Assembly: GCA_017391185.1 (NCBI GenBank)
Contig: JAFOZN010000197.1
Location: 1 to 25,958, forward strand
Length of the DNA: 25,958 bases
Direction: 5' to 3'
Source: Alistipes sp.
GTDB taxonomy: Bacteria > Bacteroidota > Bacteroidia > Bacteroidales > Rikenellaceae
Made by a program: the position numbers and the translations under genes. Each line of letters begins with the position of its first letter. Position 1 is the first letter of the stretch. This document shows, one piece after another, positions 1 to 8,147 of this stretch. A model generated the notes under the pieces. The model saw nothing but the letters and a program-made list of their open reading frames with translations. It had not been told where the DNA came from and did not search any database.

Positions 1-621
1 GGCCCTTCGGGTGGTGGAAAATCTACGTTGAGCGAGCTTGTGCCGCGCTTCTACGATCCGGCGAAGGGTAGAATTTTCATCGACGGCAAACCGCTGGAGG
101 ATTACTCACAGGAGAGCGTGCGTGCGCATATGGGTATCGTTTCGCAGGATACCATCCTTTTTAACGATACCATCAAGAGCAATATCGCCATGGGACGCGC
201 GGATGCCTCGAAAGAGCAGATTGTCTCTGCTGCCGAGGTTGCTAATGCCCACGAATTTATCCTCCAGACCGAGCAGGGTTACGATACCAATATCGGTGAT
301 AGAGGTATGAAACTTTCGGGCGGTCAGCGTCAGCGTTTGAGCATTGCGCGTGCGGTGTTGCGTAACCCCGATATTTTGATTTTGGACGAGGCCACTTCAG
401 CACTCGATACCGAGAGCGAGAAGCTGGTGCAGGAGTCTTTGACTACTCTGTTGGAGGGACGTACCTCGATTGTGATTGCCCACCGCTTGAGTACAATCCA
501 CAATGCCGATCGCATCATCGTCATCGATGCGGGACGTATCGCCGAGCAGGGCACTCATCAGGAGCTGATGGCTAAGGATGGTATCTACGCCAAACTTATC
601 GAGATGCAGAGTTTGAATTAG
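1..621 (+). CDS. ABC exporter ATP-binding domain, MsbA type (5'-truncated by window edge)
   Basis: This is the C-terminal nucleotide-binding domain of an ABC exporter. The open frame runs from base 1, so the gene starts upstream and the transmembrane part is missing. All ATPase motifs are visible: Walker A (GPSGGGKST) at bases 1-27, a Q-loop region (VSQDTILF) near 139-162, the signature LSGGQ at 313-327, Walker B (ILILDEATSALD) near 373-408 and the H-loop IAHRLST near 475-495. Signature and spacing fit homodimeric exporters of the MsbA/lipid A-flippase family (established for the family). Drug or peptide exporters share these motifs, so the substrate is inferred only. An internal TTG at 28 is not a credible start because it lies inside Walker A. 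queD follows after 17 bases on the same strand, suggesting co-transcription. Confidence 0.9.
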   Translation, partial: GPSGGGKSTLSELVPRFYDPAKGRIFIDGKPLEDYSQESVRAHMGIVSQDTILFNDTIKSNIAMGRADASKEQIVSAAEVANAHEFILQTEQGYDTNIGDRGMKLSGGQRQRLSIARAVLRNPDILILDEATSALDTESEKLVQESLTTLLEGRTSIVIAHRLSTIHNADRIIVIDAGRIAEQGTHQELMAKDGIYAKLIEMQSLN

Positions 622-638
622 TAACAAATAGATCGCTT

Positions 639-1091
639 ATGGCAACACTCAGATTGACTCGATGTTTTTCGTTCGAGATGGCGCATGCTCTGGAGGGTTA
701 TGATGGCTTGTGTAGTGGTATTCATGGCCATTCCTACCGTCTGCAGGTGACCATCAAGGGCGAGCAGTGTAACGATCCCTACGATCCCAAGTATGGTATG
801 GTGATGGATTTCGGGCTGTTGAAACAGATTGTCGGTGAGCAGATTGTATCGAGGTTGGATCATGCCCTTGTTTTGCGCCGTTCGGAGCAGGGTTGCAATG
901 TGAAGAGTATGCTCTCGGATTATTATGATCGTATCGTGTTGGTCGATTACCAGCCTACGAGCGAGAATCTCTTGCAGGATTTTGCCGAGCGATTGTTGGA
1001 GTCTTTGCCCGATGAGGTGGAGCTTTACTCGTTGCGCCTGAATGAGACCGAGAACTCCTATGCCGAGTGGTTCGCCGAGGATAATTTTTAG
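639..1091 (+). CDS. queD: 6-carboxytetrahydropterin synthase QueD
   Basis: QueD converts 7,8-dihydroneopterin triphosphate to 6-carboxy-5,6,7,8-tetrahydropterin in the cytoplasm, an early step of queuosine/7-deazaguanine synthesis. The 150-residue product shows the QueD-type motif CxxxHGH (Cys25, His29, His31), an upstream zinc ligand His16 in FEMAHAL, the conserved VMDFGLLK stretch at about 55-62, the Asp74-His75 pair of the catalytic triad, and Glu136 in LNETENSYAEW near the C terminus. The CxxxHGH form favours QueD over the pyruvoyl-tetrahydropterin synthase relatives. ATG at 639 is the first start after the ABC gene and gives full family length. It sits between the ABC exporter and polA, with 17- and 20-base gaps. 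No other queuosine genes are in the window. Confidence 0.92.
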   Translation: MATLRLTRCFSFEMAHALEGYDGLCSGIHGHSYRLQVTIKGEQCNDPYDPKYGMVMDFGLLKQIVGEQIVSRLDHALVLRRSEQGCNVKSMLSDYYDRIVLVDYQPTSENLLQDFAERLLESLPDEVELYSLRLNETENSYAEWFAEDNF

Positions 1092-1111
1092 TTTTCAGAT
1101 AGCTCAAAACA

Positions 1112-4039
1112 ATGAAACGACTATTTCTGATTGACGCCTATGCGTTGATTTTCAAATACTACTATGCCTTCATGAATCGTCCTATGCGCAATCGTGCGGG
1201 CATGAATACCTCCATCTTGTTTGGTTTCACCAAGTTTTTGCGCGATATCCAGAAGCGCGAGAAACCCGATCTGTTGGGTGTCGCCATCGACCCCAAGGGT
1301 GGCTCTTTTCGCGGTGATATCTTCCCCGAATATAAGGCTAACCGTCCCGCTACGCCCGAAGATATTATTGCTTCGGTGCCATACGTTTGCCGTCTGTTGA
1401 AGGCTATGCGTATCCCTATTTTCGAGGTTGCGGGCTATGAGGCCGATGATGTTATCGGTACACTTGCCCTCAAAGGTGAGCAGGCGGGTTTCGATGTCTA
1501 TATGGTGACTCCCGATAAGGATTACGGTCAGTTGGTGGGGGCACATCGCCATATCTATAAGCAGAAGGGCGATGACGTGGAGATTATCCGCGCCGAGGAT
1601 ATTTGTGCTAAGTATGGTATCCCAGACCCTGTCTTGGTGCGAGATATTCTTGCTATCTGGGGCGATCAGTCGGATAATATCCCTGGTGTGCCGGGTATTG
1701 GCGAGAAAGGAGCCTGTAAGTTGGTCGGAGAGTTAGGAGAGGTGGAGAATATCTTGGCTAACCTCGACTCCATCAAGGGTAAACAACGCGAAAAGATCGA
1801 GGCGTGGGGCGATAAATTGCTCCTCTCGAAGCGTTTGACTACCATCTGTACGGATGTCCCCGTGGAGTTCAATGCCGAGGCGTTGGAGATTTGCGAGCCT
1901 AATTATAATGAATTGAAGGCACTCTACTCCGAGTTGGACTTTACGCTCTTTATGCGTGATCTGCACAATCTCGCGCCCGAAGATCCCACAGCGTCTAAAC
2001 AAGATCCTCAGCACCAATTAATAGATGCTACGCGCAATCGTGTGGCACAAGCCAAGGAGAAATCTTTGCAGGGCCAAGGCGATTTGTTTGCTATGTTTGA
2101 GGCTCCTGCCGCAGAGCCTGCTGCAAGAAATGTTGCAATAGAGAATAGCACAAATGTTGCAACTGAGGCGACTCCTCAGGCCGTGGATGAGACTATTTTT
2201 GAGCAGGATGATGAGCCTTTGGTAGAGCAACTCCGTACAATACATGATACCCCTCATACCTACCATCTTATCCGCGAGGAGCAGGCCTTGAGGGAGTTGG
2301 TCGAGCGCCTGAGCCGCGAGAAAGAGTTCTGCTTCGATACCGAGACTACAGGTTTTGATATCTATCGTGACCGCATCGTAGGTCTTTCGCTCTCGGTCGA
2401 GGCGCATGAGGCGTGGTATGTGGAGTTTACGGAGTCCAATAGCGCAGCGTTTGCCGAGGTGGTGCGCCCACTCTTTGAGAATGAGTCGATTAGCAAGGTG
2501 GCTCAGAATATGAAATTCGATATCATGGTGCTTCGTAGATTGGGTATCGAGGTGCGAGGAGAGAAGATTGATACTATGATTCTCCACTATCTGCTCGATC
2601 CCGAATCACGTCACAATATGAACTATATGGCCGAGCGATATCTGAGATACCATCCTATCGAGATCGAAACTTTGATTGGTCGCGGGGCGCGTCAGCTTAC
2701 GATGGATCAGGTCAATATCGAGGCTGTCAAGGAGTATGCTGCCGAGGATGCCGATATCACTCTTCAGCTTAAGCACACGCTCTGGCCTCAGATCGAGGAG
2801 CAGGGTTTGGTGGAGTTGTATCGCAAGGTTGAGGAGCCGATGATAGAGGTCTTGTGCGATATGGAGATTGCGGGTGTGAAGATTGATTCTGAGCAACTTG
2901 CCGAGTATGCCGTGGAGCTTAACCGCGAGTTGCAGCGTCTTGAGCAAGAGATTCGCACCGAGGCCGATGAGCCAATGCTCAATGTCAATTCGGCACGTCA
3001 GTTGGGCGAGGTGTTGTTTGGCAAGTTGAAGATCAGCGACAAACCCAAGATGACCAAGACTCGCCAATACTCTACCGATGAGGAGTATCTTCAGGGCTTC
3101 GCCTCGAAGCATCCTATTGTGGAGAAAATCTTGACCTATCGTGGCGTTAAGAAGCTCATCTCGACCTATGTCGAAGCACTTCCGCAGTTGGTTAATCCTG
3201 TGTCGGGGCGTATTCATACCTCGTTTAATCAGGCAGTGACAGCTACGGGCCGATTGTCTTCTACCAACCCAAATCTGCAAAATATCCCCGTCAGGGATGA
3301 TATGGGGCGCCGTATCCGCGAGGCATTTGTACCTTCGGATGAGGAACATTTGTTGCTATCGGCAGATTATAGTCAGGTGGAGCTGAGGTTGATGGCGCAC
3401 CTAAGTGGCGATTCTTCGCTTATCGAGGCCTTTGCTCAGGGTGAGGATATTCATGCCGCTACCGCAGCCAAGCTATTCCATAAATCTATCTCGGAGGTCA
3501 CACCCGAAGAGCGCCGCCGTGCCAAGACAGCCAATTTCGGTATTATATACGGTATCTCGGCTTTTGGTTTGAGCCAGCGCCTTGACATCCCTCGTAAGGA
3601 GGCCAAGGAGCTTATTGACGGCTATTTTGCTACCTACCCCAAGGTCAAGGAGTATATGGATCAATCTATCGAGCGAGCCAAGGAGCGAGGTTATGTCGAG
3701 ACGGTCTTTTCGCGCCGCCGTTATCTGCGCGACATCTCTTCACGCAACGCCGTGGCACGAGGTGTGGCTGAGCGCAATGCCATAAATGCCCCTATTCAGG
3801 GTAGTGCTGCCGACATTATGAAATTGGCAATGATAGAGATTGCGCGCCGCTTTAAGGCTGAAGGCATACGCTCACGCATGATTTTGCAGGTGCACGATGA
3901 GGTTATCGTGGATATGCTACGTCAGGAGCAGGAGCAGGTGGTGCGTATTGTCAAGGAGTCTATGGAGAGCGTAGCACAACTGCGCGTGCCGCTTATCTCC
4001 GATGCTGGCATAGGTCATAATTGGCTCGAAGCGCATTAG
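1112..4039 (+). CDS. polA: DNA polymerase I
   Basis: The 975-residue protein has the full three-domain layout of bacterial Pol I, for Okazaki fragment processing and gap repair. Residues 1-290 are the 5' nuclease (FLIDAYAL near 5-12, EADDVIG at 110-116, DKDYGQ at 135-140, GDQSDNIPGVPGIGEKG at 184-200). Residues 290-375 form a low-complexity Ala/Gln/Glu linker. Residues 375-560 are the 3'-5' exonuclease with all metal ligands present: Asp409 and Glu411 in DTETTGFD, Asp470 in NMKFD, and Tyr542/Asp546 in YAAED. This means proofreading should be active. Residues 590-975 are the polymerase: motif A SADYSQVELR with Asp752, motif B KTANFGIIYG, and motif C QVHDEV with Asp929. The start at 1112 lies 20 bases after queD. 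A hairpin at 4069-4099 follows the stop. Confidence 0.98.
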   Translation: MKRLFLIDAYALIFKYYYAFMNRPMRNRAGMNTSILFGFTKFLRDIQKREKPDLLGVAIDPKGGSFRGDIFPEYKANRPATPEDIIASVPYVCRLLKAMRIPIFEVAGYEADDVIGTLALKGEQAGFDVYMVTPDKDYGQLVGAHRHIYKQKGDDVEIIRAEDICAKYGIPDPVLVRDILAIWGDQSDNIPGVPGIGEKGACKLVGELGEVENILANLDSIKGKQREKIEAWGDKLLLSKRLTTICTDVPVEFNAEALEICEPNYNELKALYSELDFTLFMRDLHNLAPEDPTASKQDPQHQLIDATRNRVAQAKEKSLQGQGDLFAMFEAPAAEPAARNVAIENSTNVATEATPQAVDETIFEQDDEPLVEQLRTIHDTPHTYHLIREEQALRELVERLSREKEFCFDTETTGFDIYRDRIVGLSLSVEAHEAWYVEFTESNSAAFAEVVRPLFENESISKVAQNMKFDIMVLRRLGIEVRGEKIDTMILHYLLDPESRHNMNYMAERYLRYHPIEIETLIGRGARQLTMDQVNIEAVKEYAAEDADITLQLKHTLWPQIEEQGLVELYRKVEEPMIEVLCDMEIAGVKIDSEQLAEYAVELNRELQRLEQEIRTEADEPMLNVNSARQLGEVLFGKLKISDKPKMTKTRQYSTDEEYLQGFASKHPIVEKILTYRGVKKLISTYVEALPQLVNPVSGRIHTSFNQAVTATGRLSSTNPNLQNIPVRDDMGRRIREAFVPSDEEHLLLSADYSQVELRLMAHLSGDSSLIEAFAQGEDIHAATAAKLFHKSISEVTPEERRRAKTANFGIIYGISAFGLSQRLDIPRKEAKELIDGYFATYPKVKEYMDQSIERAKERGYVETVFSRRRYLRDISSRNAVARGVAERNAINAPIQGSAADIMKLAMIEIARRFKAEGIRSRMILQVHDEVIVDMLRQEQEQVVRIVKESMESVAQLRVPLISDAGIGHNWLEAH

Positions 4040-4068
4040 AGCTTATGTAGGCTATGAGTAAACTGCGT

Positions 4069-4099
4069 AGGGTGTCTAACACATGTTGTTAGGCACCCT
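4069..4099. terminator. Hairpin between convergent polA and uxaA
   Basis: A 13-bp stem (AGGGTGTCTAACA at 4069-4081 pairing with TGTTAGGCACCCT at 4087-4099, one G-U wobble) closes a 5-base loop. It lies between the ends of two convergent genes, where a bidirectional terminator is expected. There is no good U-tract on either side, so intrinsic termination may be weak or may need Rho. A second, AT-rich inverted repeat (CTTATAAT/ATTATAAG) overlaps the end of uxaA just to the right. Confidence 0.5.
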
Positions 4100-4140
4100 C
4101 CGAAGGTTGATAGGCAACTTATAATAGCCTTGTAGCTTGA

Positions 4141-5628
4141 TTATAAGGTTACACCGTGTTTGAAAATCGCAATTTCGCGATAGCCCTTCTCCTCGTTTAG
4201 GGTCAATCTGCCGCTTGCCACCTCTATGATATAGTCTATAAAACGGCGGCTCAGACTCTCCATGCTCTCGCCCTCGACCAAAGAGCCTGCATTGAAGTCG
4301 ATCCATGAGCGCTTCTGATTATATAGTGCCGTATTTGTCGAGACCTTCACCGTAGGTACAAATGTCCCAAATGGAGTTCCACGCCCCGTGGTGAACAACA
4401 CAACGTGGCATCCAGCCGCTGCTAAGGCGGTGCTTGCCACAAGGTCGTTACCCGGTGCGCTCAAGAGATTAAGCCCATTTTTTGTGACTCTCTCTCCATA
4501 TTCGAGCACATCTTCCACTATCGAACTTCCCGATTTCTGGGTGCATCCCAATGACTTCTCTTCGAGCGTGGAGATTCCGCCCGCCTTGTTTCCTGGTGAT
4601 GGATTCTCGTAGATGGGCTGGTCGTTACGGATGAAGTAGTTCTTAAAGTCGTTGATCATCCTGACCGTAAGGTTAAAAATCTCTTCATCCCTGCAACGAT
4701 TCATCAGCAACGTCTCGGCACCAAACATCTCTGGTACCTCGGTGAGGATGGTCGCTCCTCCCTGAGCTACGATATAATCAGAGAATACACCAAGCAGAGG
4801 GTTGGCCGTAATGCCCGAAAGTCCATCTGAGCCTCCGCACTTGAGTCCGATTCGCAGTTTTGAGAGAGGCACATCCCTACGTTTGTCCTCTTTGGCGATG
4901 GCATACATCTCTCTTAGCAGCTTCATGCCCTCCTCGATCTCATCATCTACTCTCTGTGATACCAAAAAACGCACTCTCGTTGGATCATATTCTCCTACGA
5001 ACTCGCGGAATGCATCGGGTTGATTGTTCTCACACCCCAGACCTACGACAAGCACAGCTCCTGCGTTGGGGTGCAGCACCATATCGCGCAGTATCTTGCG
5101 GGTATTTTCGTGGTCATCACCCAACTGAGAGCATCCGTAGTTGTGCGGAAAAGCGATAATGGAGTCTATACCCTTGCACTCGGTCTCCTTGCGAAGCTCT
5201 TCGGCGAGTTGGTTTGCTACGCCATTTACGCATCCCACCGTAGGTATAATCCATATCTCGTTGCGTATGCCTGCCTCTCCATTTGGGCGGAGGTAGCCTT
5301 TGAAGGTGCGCTCTTCGTTGGTGAAGGTCTGCTCCTCAAATTTTGGGGTATAGGTGTATGTATCCAGCCCCGAAAGATTGGTCTTCATACGCTTATCATC
5401 CAGCAGGCACCCCTTTTTGACCTCCGCTACGGTATGAGATATGGGGAAACCATACTTTATCACCATCTCTCCTTGAGCAAAATCCTTGAGGGCGATTTTA
5501 TGCCCCGTAGCGATATCCTCTTTTAGCTCCACTCTCATGCCATTAAGCTCTATTATCATGCCCTTAGTCAATGGGCATAGAGCTACGGCTACGTTGTCCG
5601 CAGGGTTTATCTGAATATATCGAGTCAT
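4141..5628 (-). CDS. uxaA: Altronate dehydratase UxaA
   Basis: UxaA dehydrates D-altronate to 2-keto-3-deoxy-D-gluconate in the cytoplasm. The N-terminal ~80 residues form the small SAF-like domain of the family, followed by the large dehydratase domain with family signatures such as NYGCSQLGDDHENT, GLGCENNQPD, LKCGGSDGLSG and, near the C terminus, FTTGRGTPFG. Conserved cysteines in these stretches fit a metal-dependent dehydratase. I prefer ATG 5628 (MTRYIQINPADN, 495 residues, usual family length). In-frame ATGs at 5634 and 5649 exist, but 5649 would overlap the end of uxaB. It is the last gene of the six-gene operon. No uxaC (uronate isomerase) or kdgK/kdgA is nearby, so the product must be processed by genes elsewhere. 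Confidence 0.93.
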   Translation of the reverse strand: MTRYIQINPADNVAVALCPLTKGMIIELNGMRVELKEDIATGHKIALKDFAQGEMVIKYGFPISHTVAEVKKGCLLDDKRMKTNLSGLDTYTYTPKFEEQTFTNEERTFKGYLRPNGEAGIRNEIWIIPTVGCVNGVANQLAEELRKETECKGIDSIIAFPHNYGCSQLGDDHENTRKILRDMVLHPNAGAVLVVGLGCENNQPDAFREFVGEYDPTRVRFLVSQRVDDEIEEGMKLLREMYAIAKEDKRRDVPLSKLRIGLKCGGSDGLSGITANPLLGVFSDYIVAQGGATILTEVPEMFGAETLLMNRCRDEEIFNLTVRMINDFKNYFIRNDQPIYENPSPGNKAGGISTLEEKSLGCTQKSGSSIVEDVLEYGERVTKNGLNLLSAPGNDLVASTALAAAGCHVVLFTTGRGTPFGTFVPTVKVSTNTALYNQKRSWIDFNAGSLVEGESMESLSRRFIDYIIEVASGRLTLNEEKGYREIAIFKHGVTL

Positions 5629-5638
5629 AATCATTAAA

Positions 5639-7081
5639 TTAACCGACAAGCTCTTTGACCGTCTGGAGCATGCCCTGATTCTGAATCTTATCTATGTAGT
5701 AGGCTACGCGCTCAGCCAAGAGAGGAATCGAGTTGAGATCCTCTCCCCAAATAGAGGTTGTTCCGAGGACTCTCTCTACCAAATTCTCCACCGAGCCTTC
5801 GCTCCAAAGTTGTGTGAGCAGAGCCATAATCTCAGGCGCATCATTTGGGATAATCTCCACTCCGTCAGCTCGCTTGCCGCCACGATAATATACCATGATG
5901 GCCGCAAGACCTAAGACAAGTCCTTCGGGAAGGGTGCCTTTGCGCTTGAGATACTCCTTTAGACCTGGCAAATCGCGTGTGGCATATTTGGGGAATGAGT
6001 TGAGCATGATGGAAGTCACCTGATGGTCAACAAACGGATTGTTGAAGCGTTCGAGGACATCCTCGGCAAACTTCTGCAACTCAGCCTTTGGCAGATTGAG
6101 AGTCTCCATCAACTCATCAAACATCACACGATGGATAAATTTGCCGATAACCTCATGCTGGCAAGCGTCTCTTACGATATCCACCCCCGCGAGGAATGCC
6201 ACGGGCGAGAGAACGGTGTGAGGGCCGTTGAGCAGAGTCACCTTGCGCTCGTGGTATGGCTCCTCCGATGGTACAAAGAGTACGTTGAGCCCAGCCTTGT
6301 TTGCTGGGAACTCCTCGGCTACAGATTCTGGCGCCTCTATCACCCAAAGGTGGAATGCTTCGCCCTGTACGACCATGTTGTCATCGTAGTCGAGCTTTGC
6401 TTTGATCTGCTCGATCTCCTTGCGAGGGAATCCAGGCACTATGCGGTCAACCAAGGTAGCATATACTCCGCAGGCACTTTCAAACCACGCCTTAAACTCC
6501 TCGCCGAGATTCCACAACTCGATATATTGGTAGATGGTCTCTTTGAGTTTATGACCGTTCAGAAAGATAAGCTCACAAGGGAAGATGATGAGTCCCTTCG
6601 CTGGATCTCCCGCAAAGTGTTTGAATCTATGGTAGAGCAACTGAGTCAGCTTGCCAGGGTATGAACTCGCTGGAGCGTCATCGAGTTTACAACTTGGATC
6701 GAAATTGATACCCGCTTCTGTAGTATTGGATATCACAAACCTCATCTCTGGTTGCTCGGCGAGGGATAGGAAGGCATCGAAATCTTGGTATGGGCTCAAT
6801 GCTCGGCTGATTACGTCAATCATGCGCAGAGAGTTGATCACCTCGCCATTGCTCAATCCTTGCAGATTGACATGGTAGAGGCCATCTTGGGCATTGAGGG
6901 CATCAATCATACCCTTTTCGATAGGCTGAACTACGACTACGCTGGAGTTGAAATCGGTCTTTTCATTCATATTTGAGATAATCCAGTCAACAAATGCGCG
7001 GAGAAAATTTCCCTCTCCAAACTGGATTATACGCTCAGGACGTATTGCCTTGGGGGCATTCTTGCTATTTAATGCTTTCAT
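5639..7081 (-). CDS. uxaB: Tagaturonate reductase UxaB
   Basis: This 480-residue protein belongs to the polyol/mannitol dehydrogenase family and reduces D-tagaturonate to D-altronate with NADH. The N-terminal Rossmann region begins RIIQFGEGNFLRAFVDW (about 17-33), with the SNTTEAGI stretch near 118-125 typical of UxaB. The catalytic Lys-x4-Asn-x2-His pattern of the family is present as Lys280, Asn285 and His288 in KVTLLNGPH. A fructuronate reductase (UxuB) is the main alternative, but overall length, the TTEAGI motif and the direct neighbour uxaA support UxaB. It lies 18 bases downstream of the zinc dehydrogenase that should produce its substrate and about 10 bases upstream of the preferred uxaA start. 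Confidence 0.93.
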   Translation of the reverse strand: MKALNSKNAPKAIRPERIIQFGEGNFLRAFVDWIISNMNEKTDFNSSVVVVQPIEKGMIDALNAQDGLYHVNLQGLSNGEVINSLRMIDVISRALSPYQDFDAFLSLAEQPEMRFVISNTTEAGINFDPSCKLDDAPASSYPGKLTQLLYHRFKHFAGDPAKGLIIFPCELIFLNGHKLKETIYQYIELWNLGEEFKAWFESACGVYATLVDRIVPGFPRKEIEQIKAKLDYDDNMVVQGEAFHLWVIEAPESVAEEFPANKAGLNVLFVPSEEPYHERKVTLLNGPHTVLSPVAFLAGVDIVRDACQHEVIGKFIHRVMFDELMETLNLPKAELQKFAEDVLERFNNPFVDHQVTSIMLNSFPKYATRDLPGLKEYLKRKGTLPEGLVLGLAAIMVYYRGGKRADGVEIIPNDAPEIMALLTQLWSEGSVENLVERVLGTTSIWGEDLNSIPLLAERVAYYIDKIQNQGMLQTVKELVG

Positions 7082-7099
7082 CTTTTAGCTTCAATGTGC

Positions 7100-8116
7100 T
7101 TAAAATTCAACCAATATTCTAAATACCTTTCCAGGATTCTCGGCCCATTGTTTGAGAGTCTCTTCGGCCTCTTCGGGCTTTATTACGGCTGAGATCAATT
7201 CATCCTTAGGGCATGTTCCGTTTTGCAGGTATTGTATTACAGCGCGGAAATCCTCAGGCATGGCGTTGCGCGAGCCGCGTATATCCAGCTCCTTCTGTAC
7301 GAAGTATTTGGTCTGGAACGATACCTCACTCTTGGCATAACCGATACAGACTACTCGCCCCGTAAAACCGACAATGTCGATGGCTGTAGTGTAAGTGATC
7401 GGGCTACCCACAGCCTCGATTACCACATCAGCCATAAGTCCATCCGTTAGAGCCTTTACTCTCTCTATGACATTCTCTGACTTGGAGTTAATCACCTCCT
7501 TTGCACCGAGCCTTTTGGCCAAAGAGAGCTTCTCATCGTCAATATCCAGAGCGATAACCCTTGCTCCGCGCAGCGAAGCTCTGACGATAGCTCCCAGACC
7601 GATCATGCCACAACCGATGACGGCTACTGTGTCAATATCTGTTACCTGAGCTCTCGAAACGGCATGGAATCCGACACTCATAGGCTCTATCAGAGCGCAC
7701 TCCTTTTGGCTAAGATCTGCTGCGGGGATAATTTTTTGCCAAGGCAGAGCGATGTACTCCTGCATCGAGCCGTTGCGCTGAACTCCGAGTGTTTGATTGA
7801 ACTCACAGGCGTTCACCCTGCCGTTGCGACAAGAGGCGCATGTGCCGCAATTTGTATATGGATTGACCGTCACCCTCATCCCCTGCTGAAATCCTGCGGG
7901 GACTCCCTGACCTATCTGCTCTATTGTGGCACTTATCTCATGACCAGGGACAACGGGCATCTTAACCATCGGGTTTTTGCCCAAAAAAGTATTTAGATCG
8001 GAGCCACAGAATCCGACATATCTGACGCGAAGCAGAATCTCGCCAGCCGCAGGAGTTGGCTTATTGATATCGGTTACCTTGATATTACCTGCCTCGATAA
8101 TTTGCAGAGCTTTCAT
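7100..8116 (-). CDS. Zinc-dependent medium-chain dehydrogenase, probable L-galactonate 5-dehydrogenase (LgoD type)
   Basis: A 338-residue zinc alcohol dehydrogenase-like (MDR) enzyme. Catalytic zinc ligands are Cys37 (GFCGSD), His59-Glu60 (PGHE) and Glu144. The structural zinc site is Cys90, Cys93, Cys96 and Cys104 (NCGTCASCRNGRVNAC). The Rossmann motif IGCGMIGLGA is near 167-176, and Asp191 at the end of the next strand favours NAD+ over NADP+. The family includes E. coli LgoD, which oxidises L-galactonate to D-tagaturonate. A homologous enzyme does this in the Bacteroides vulgatus L-galactose pathway. Placement directly upstream of uxaB, which consumes tagaturonate, strongly supports that reaction here. 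Sequence alone would also allow another polyol or aldonate substrate. There are 31 bases to the permease gene upstream. Confidence 0.85.
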   Translation of the reverse strand: MKALQIIEAGNIKVTDINKPTPAAGEILLRVRYVGFCGSDLNTFLGKNPMVKMPVVPGHEISATIEQIGQGVPAGFQQGMRVTVNPYTNCGTCASCRNGRVNACEFNQTLGVQRNGSMQEYIALPWQKIIPAADLSQKECALIEPMSVGFHAVSRAQVTDIDTVAVIGCGMIGLGAIVRASLRGARVIALDIDDEKLSLAKRLGAKEVINSKSENVIERVKALTDGLMADVVIEAVGSPITYTTAIDIVGFTGRVVCIGYAKSEVSFQTKYFVQKELDIRGSRNAMPEDFRAVIQYLQNGTCPKDELISAVIKPEEAEETLKQWAENPGKVFRILVEF

Positions 8117-8147
8117 AAGCTAAATCTATAAATTTTTATATTCTATA

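Noticed and set aside
2606..3349. A 247-codon open frame on the - strand inside polA
   Set aside because: It is a shadow of the polymerase reading frame with no recognisable motifs or start context.
5020..5526. A 168-codon open frame on the + strand opposite uxaA
   Set aside because: Antisense to uxaA, with no family resemblance and no promoter.
5626..5649. Upstream in-frame ATGs of uxaA at 5649 and 5634
   Set aside because: 5649 overlaps the uxaB stop region and adds non-conserved residues; family alignment begins at MTRYIQINPADN (5628). The 5634 start remains possible.
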